DNA of 8,560 nt from Cytophagales bacterium (GTDB taxonomy: Bacteria > Bacteroidota > Bacteroidia > Cytophagales > Cyclobacteriaceae): contig DNZD01000208.1 in the NCBI GenBank assembly GCA_003504855.1, positions 1-8,560 on the forward strand, read 5' to 3'. The notes below the pieces were generated by a model. It saw only the letters and a program-made list of their open reading frames with translations, was not told the DNA's origin and ran no database searches. The number at the start of each line of letters is the position of its first letter. Position 1 is the first letter of the stretch. The translations under genes were made by a program, and so were the position numbers. Shown here piece by piece: positions 7,439 through 8,560 of this stretch.

Positions 7439-8005
7439 TTAGTCTATCAACCAGGTATTCCAATTCAGGACTACACTGAAGATGAGCAACGCCAGAAGCA
7501 GCAAGGTCAGTAGTTTGTGATATCGCTCTGAATCCACCGGCCGGATTACAAACCCGCCAAGCAATAAGAACAGCCCGGCAGGTACCAAAAGGCTGTATTC
7601 AACCCCTCTGACCATGATATTTTCAGCGATGGACAGCAGATTGAGCAGCATGGTGCTGATGAAAAACTTTCGGAAATTCTGAAAATAGAATTCCCGGAGG
7701 TCGATGGTCCCATCAGTAGGTTGAAAGGGAAATAGGATGCGGGCCAGCACAAAGAGATTAACCGGATACAAGCTGAAGAACAGGAAAGTAGGGAGGCGCC
7801 AGGGTTCGAACCCGCGCAAGTTGTAGGTGTCCCACCAATCCTGGATGTGAAGTACGAACACCAGCATGATCCAGATCAGGTGCGGCCAATAGAATTTCAC
7901 TCTGTTCCATTGGTGTACCAGATCAGCCAGCCCCATCATGATTTGTGTTATTCCCAAACCGAGGATGATGGAAATCAACACGATCACATATTCAAAAGCC
8001 GTCAT
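7439..8005 (-). CDS. Six-helix inner-membrane protein, function unknown
   Basis: 188 residues, very hydrophobic. Predicted membrane helices lie at about 4-26, 40-58, 72-93, 113-131, 136-154 and 164-183. The N-terminus (FEYVIVLISIILGLGITQ, residues 4-21) and the second helix with WPHLIW and IQDWW (40-58) look like a recurring pattern I associate with uncharacterised small membrane proteins of Bacteroidota and Proteobacteria. No catalytic, metal or nucleotide motif is evident. Conserved-looking polar or aromatic residues inside helices include E5, Q21, H42, H53, Q55 and W57-W58. It lies upstream of the barrel/oxidase unit on the same strand, with 68 bases between and a separate candidate promoter in the gap, so membership in one operon is uncertain. 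It diverges from the cytochrome gene. The coding call is good; no function is assigned. Confidence 0.85.
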   Translation of the reverse strand: MTAFEYVIVLISIILGLGITQIMMGLADLVHQWNRVKFYWPHLIWIMLVFVLHIQDWWDTYNLRGFEPWRLPTFLFFSLYPVNLFVLARILFPFQPTDGTIDLREFYFQNFRKFFISTMLLNLLSIAENIMVRGVEYSLLVPAGLFLLLGGFVIRPVDSERYHKLLTLLLLALLIFSVVLNWNTWLID

Positions 8006-8018
8006 TTGTGCTTAAATT

Positions 8019-8027
8019 CAAAGATTA
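8019..8027 (-). promoter_or_regulatory. Possible -7 box of the membrane protein gene
   Basis: The minus-strand reading is TAATCTTTG, which is TAnnTTTG with one extra spacer base. It ends 13 bases before the ATG at 8005. The matching -33 position falls inside the inverted repeat at 8029-8055, where TTTA replaces TTTG. Confidence 0.35.
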
Positions 8028-8028
8028 A

Positions 8029-8055
8029 GGCAGTTTAAACCCGTTCTAAACTGCC
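8029..8055. repeat. Perfect 9-bp inverted repeat in the divergent intergenic region
   Basis: GGCAGTTTA (8029-8037) and TAAACTGCC (8047-8055) are exact reverse complements with a 9-base spacer. The inner AAC (8038-8040) and GTT (8043-8045) also pair if C8046 bulges out. It lies just upstream of the candidate -7 box for the membrane protein gene and would overlap that gene's -33 region. No T run follows on either strand, and both flanking genes point away from it, so a terminator is unlikely and a regulator-binding site is the better guess. Confidence 0.6.
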
Positions 8056-8156
8056 AGGGATTTCGATGGTTGGTTTGGTTCGGCACCACCGCTTGTCAAG
8101 ATAGATAACTTCATCTGACTGATGGGTCTGCGTGAAGTCGTCATCCAAAAAAATTA

Positions 8157-8187
8157 TTTGAAAAAACGACATCGGGGTGTAGATTTG
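8157..8187 (+). promoter_or_regulatory. Bacteroidota housekeeping promoter for the cytochrome gene
   Basis: TTTG at 8157-8160 and TAGATTTG at 8180-8187 match both parts of the Bacteroidota primary-sigma consensus (TTTG, about 19 bases, TAnnTTTG), with a spacer of exactly 19. An A-rich stretch (8147-8153) precedes it. Transcription would begin near 8193, giving a leader of about 30 bases before the ATG at 8223. Confidence 0.8.
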
Positions 8188-8222
8188 TGCAACTCCGTAT
8201 AAAAGGCGGAATCCTAAACCAC

Positions 8223-8560
8223 ATGATGAAGCGACTGACCTCCGTTTTCTCCAGTAGTTTTTTGCCGTTTCTAGTTTTCCTCATTCTTTCCTATTCCGTT
8301 CAAGCCCAGGTTATTCCAACTGACCCGGCTGCTATTGCGGCAGGAGAGGCTTTGTTCAAAGGAAACTGCAAAACCTGCCACAAGATCAAGGAGAAATATA
8401 CCGGCCCCGCGCTGGCTGGTGTTGAGAACAGGGTACCGTCTATCGGATGGATCCTGAACTGGGTGAAGAACCCTGCCAAAGTCATCGCCAGTGGCGACGA
8501 GTACGCCAACAAAATCTACCTCGAGAACAACAAAAGCCAGATGACGGCTTTTACCTCTTA
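8223..8560 (+). CDS. Exported c-type cytochrome, N-terminal part only
   Basis: 112 codons are visible before the right edge; the 3' end is missing. Two adjacent ATGs (8223 and 8226) could start it. Residues 1-29 are a signal peptide (hydrophobic 13-24, cleavage at VQA-Q), consistent with haem attachment in the periplasm. A class I cytochrome c domain follows: GEALFKGNCKTCHK (41-54) with the CxxCH haem-binding site C49/C52/H53, GPALAGVENR (61-70), WVKNP (80-84), and the axial ligand M107 in SQMTAF. The GDEYAN stretch before the methionine (91-96) reminds me of the haem domain opening the first gene of Bacteroidota alternative complex III clusters. That recollection is not proof; a stand-alone cytochrome or the start of a multihaem fusion are equally open. 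It has the best promoter of the window, as expected for a respiratory gene. Confidence 0.93.
   Translation, partial: MMKRLTSVFSSSFLPFLVFLILSYSVQAQVIPTDPAAIAAGEALFKGNCKTCHKIKEKYTGPALAGVENRVPSIGWILNWVKNPAKVIASGDEYANKIYLENNKSQMTAFTS

Noticed and set aside
8108..8138. 6-bp inverted repeat ACTTCA/TGAAGT with a 19-base spacer and an inner CATC/GATG pair
   Set aside because: The arms are short, the spacer is long and no T run follows. It is compatible with chance, so it is not listed as a feature.

Overview
The window looks like ordinary chromosomal DNA from a Bacteroidota species, most likely a Cytophagales-type environmental bacterium. Three things support this. There are perfect Bacteroidota-type -7 boxes (TAnnTTTG) upstream of several genes, in one case with a TTTG -33 box 19 nt away. 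Recognisable Shine-Dalgarno sequences are absent. Several exported proteins have signal peptides ending just before Gln. The lineage below phylum is inference.

Layout: (1) 1-1027, minus strand: 5' part of a secreted metal-dependent amidohydrolase, cut by the window edge. (2) 1188-1868, plus: a small exported protein with a lipocalin-like N-terminal half and a carboxypeptidase-regulatory-like beta-sandwich. (3) 1949-3871, plus: a large exported TPR-repeat protein. (4) 3992-5098, plus: an aldose 1-epimerase carrying a lipoprotein signal. (5) 5095-6234 and 6234-7370, both minus: a FAD-dependent amino-acid oxidase of the monomeric sarcosine oxidase type, translationally coupled (TGATG) to an upstream Omp85-type outer-membrane beta-barrel without POTRA domains. 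(6) 7439-8005, minus: a six-helix membrane protein of unknown function. (7) 8223-8560, plus: start of an exported c-type cytochrome, cut by the window edge, behind the best promoter of the window. Positions 1027/1188 and 8005/8223 are divergent gene pairs. The epimerase and oxidase genes converge and share a CTAG where both stop codons overlap.

There is no obvious single pathway. Most products are exported or membrane-bound (periplasm, outer membrane, inner membrane). The only strong functional coupling in the sequence is barrel plus oxidase. The cytochrome may begin a respiratory operon such as alternative complex III, which would continue to the right. No intergenic gap exceeds 300 bases (the longest is about 217, at 8006-8222). 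I see no tRNA, rRNA, CRISPR, insertion sequence, phage or defence genes, and I do not think the window contains an undescribed multi-gene system. The points most worth a second look are the POTRA-less barrel/oxidase coupling, an active-site substitution in the oxidase, two intergenic palindromes, and the uncharacterised exported and membrane proteins.
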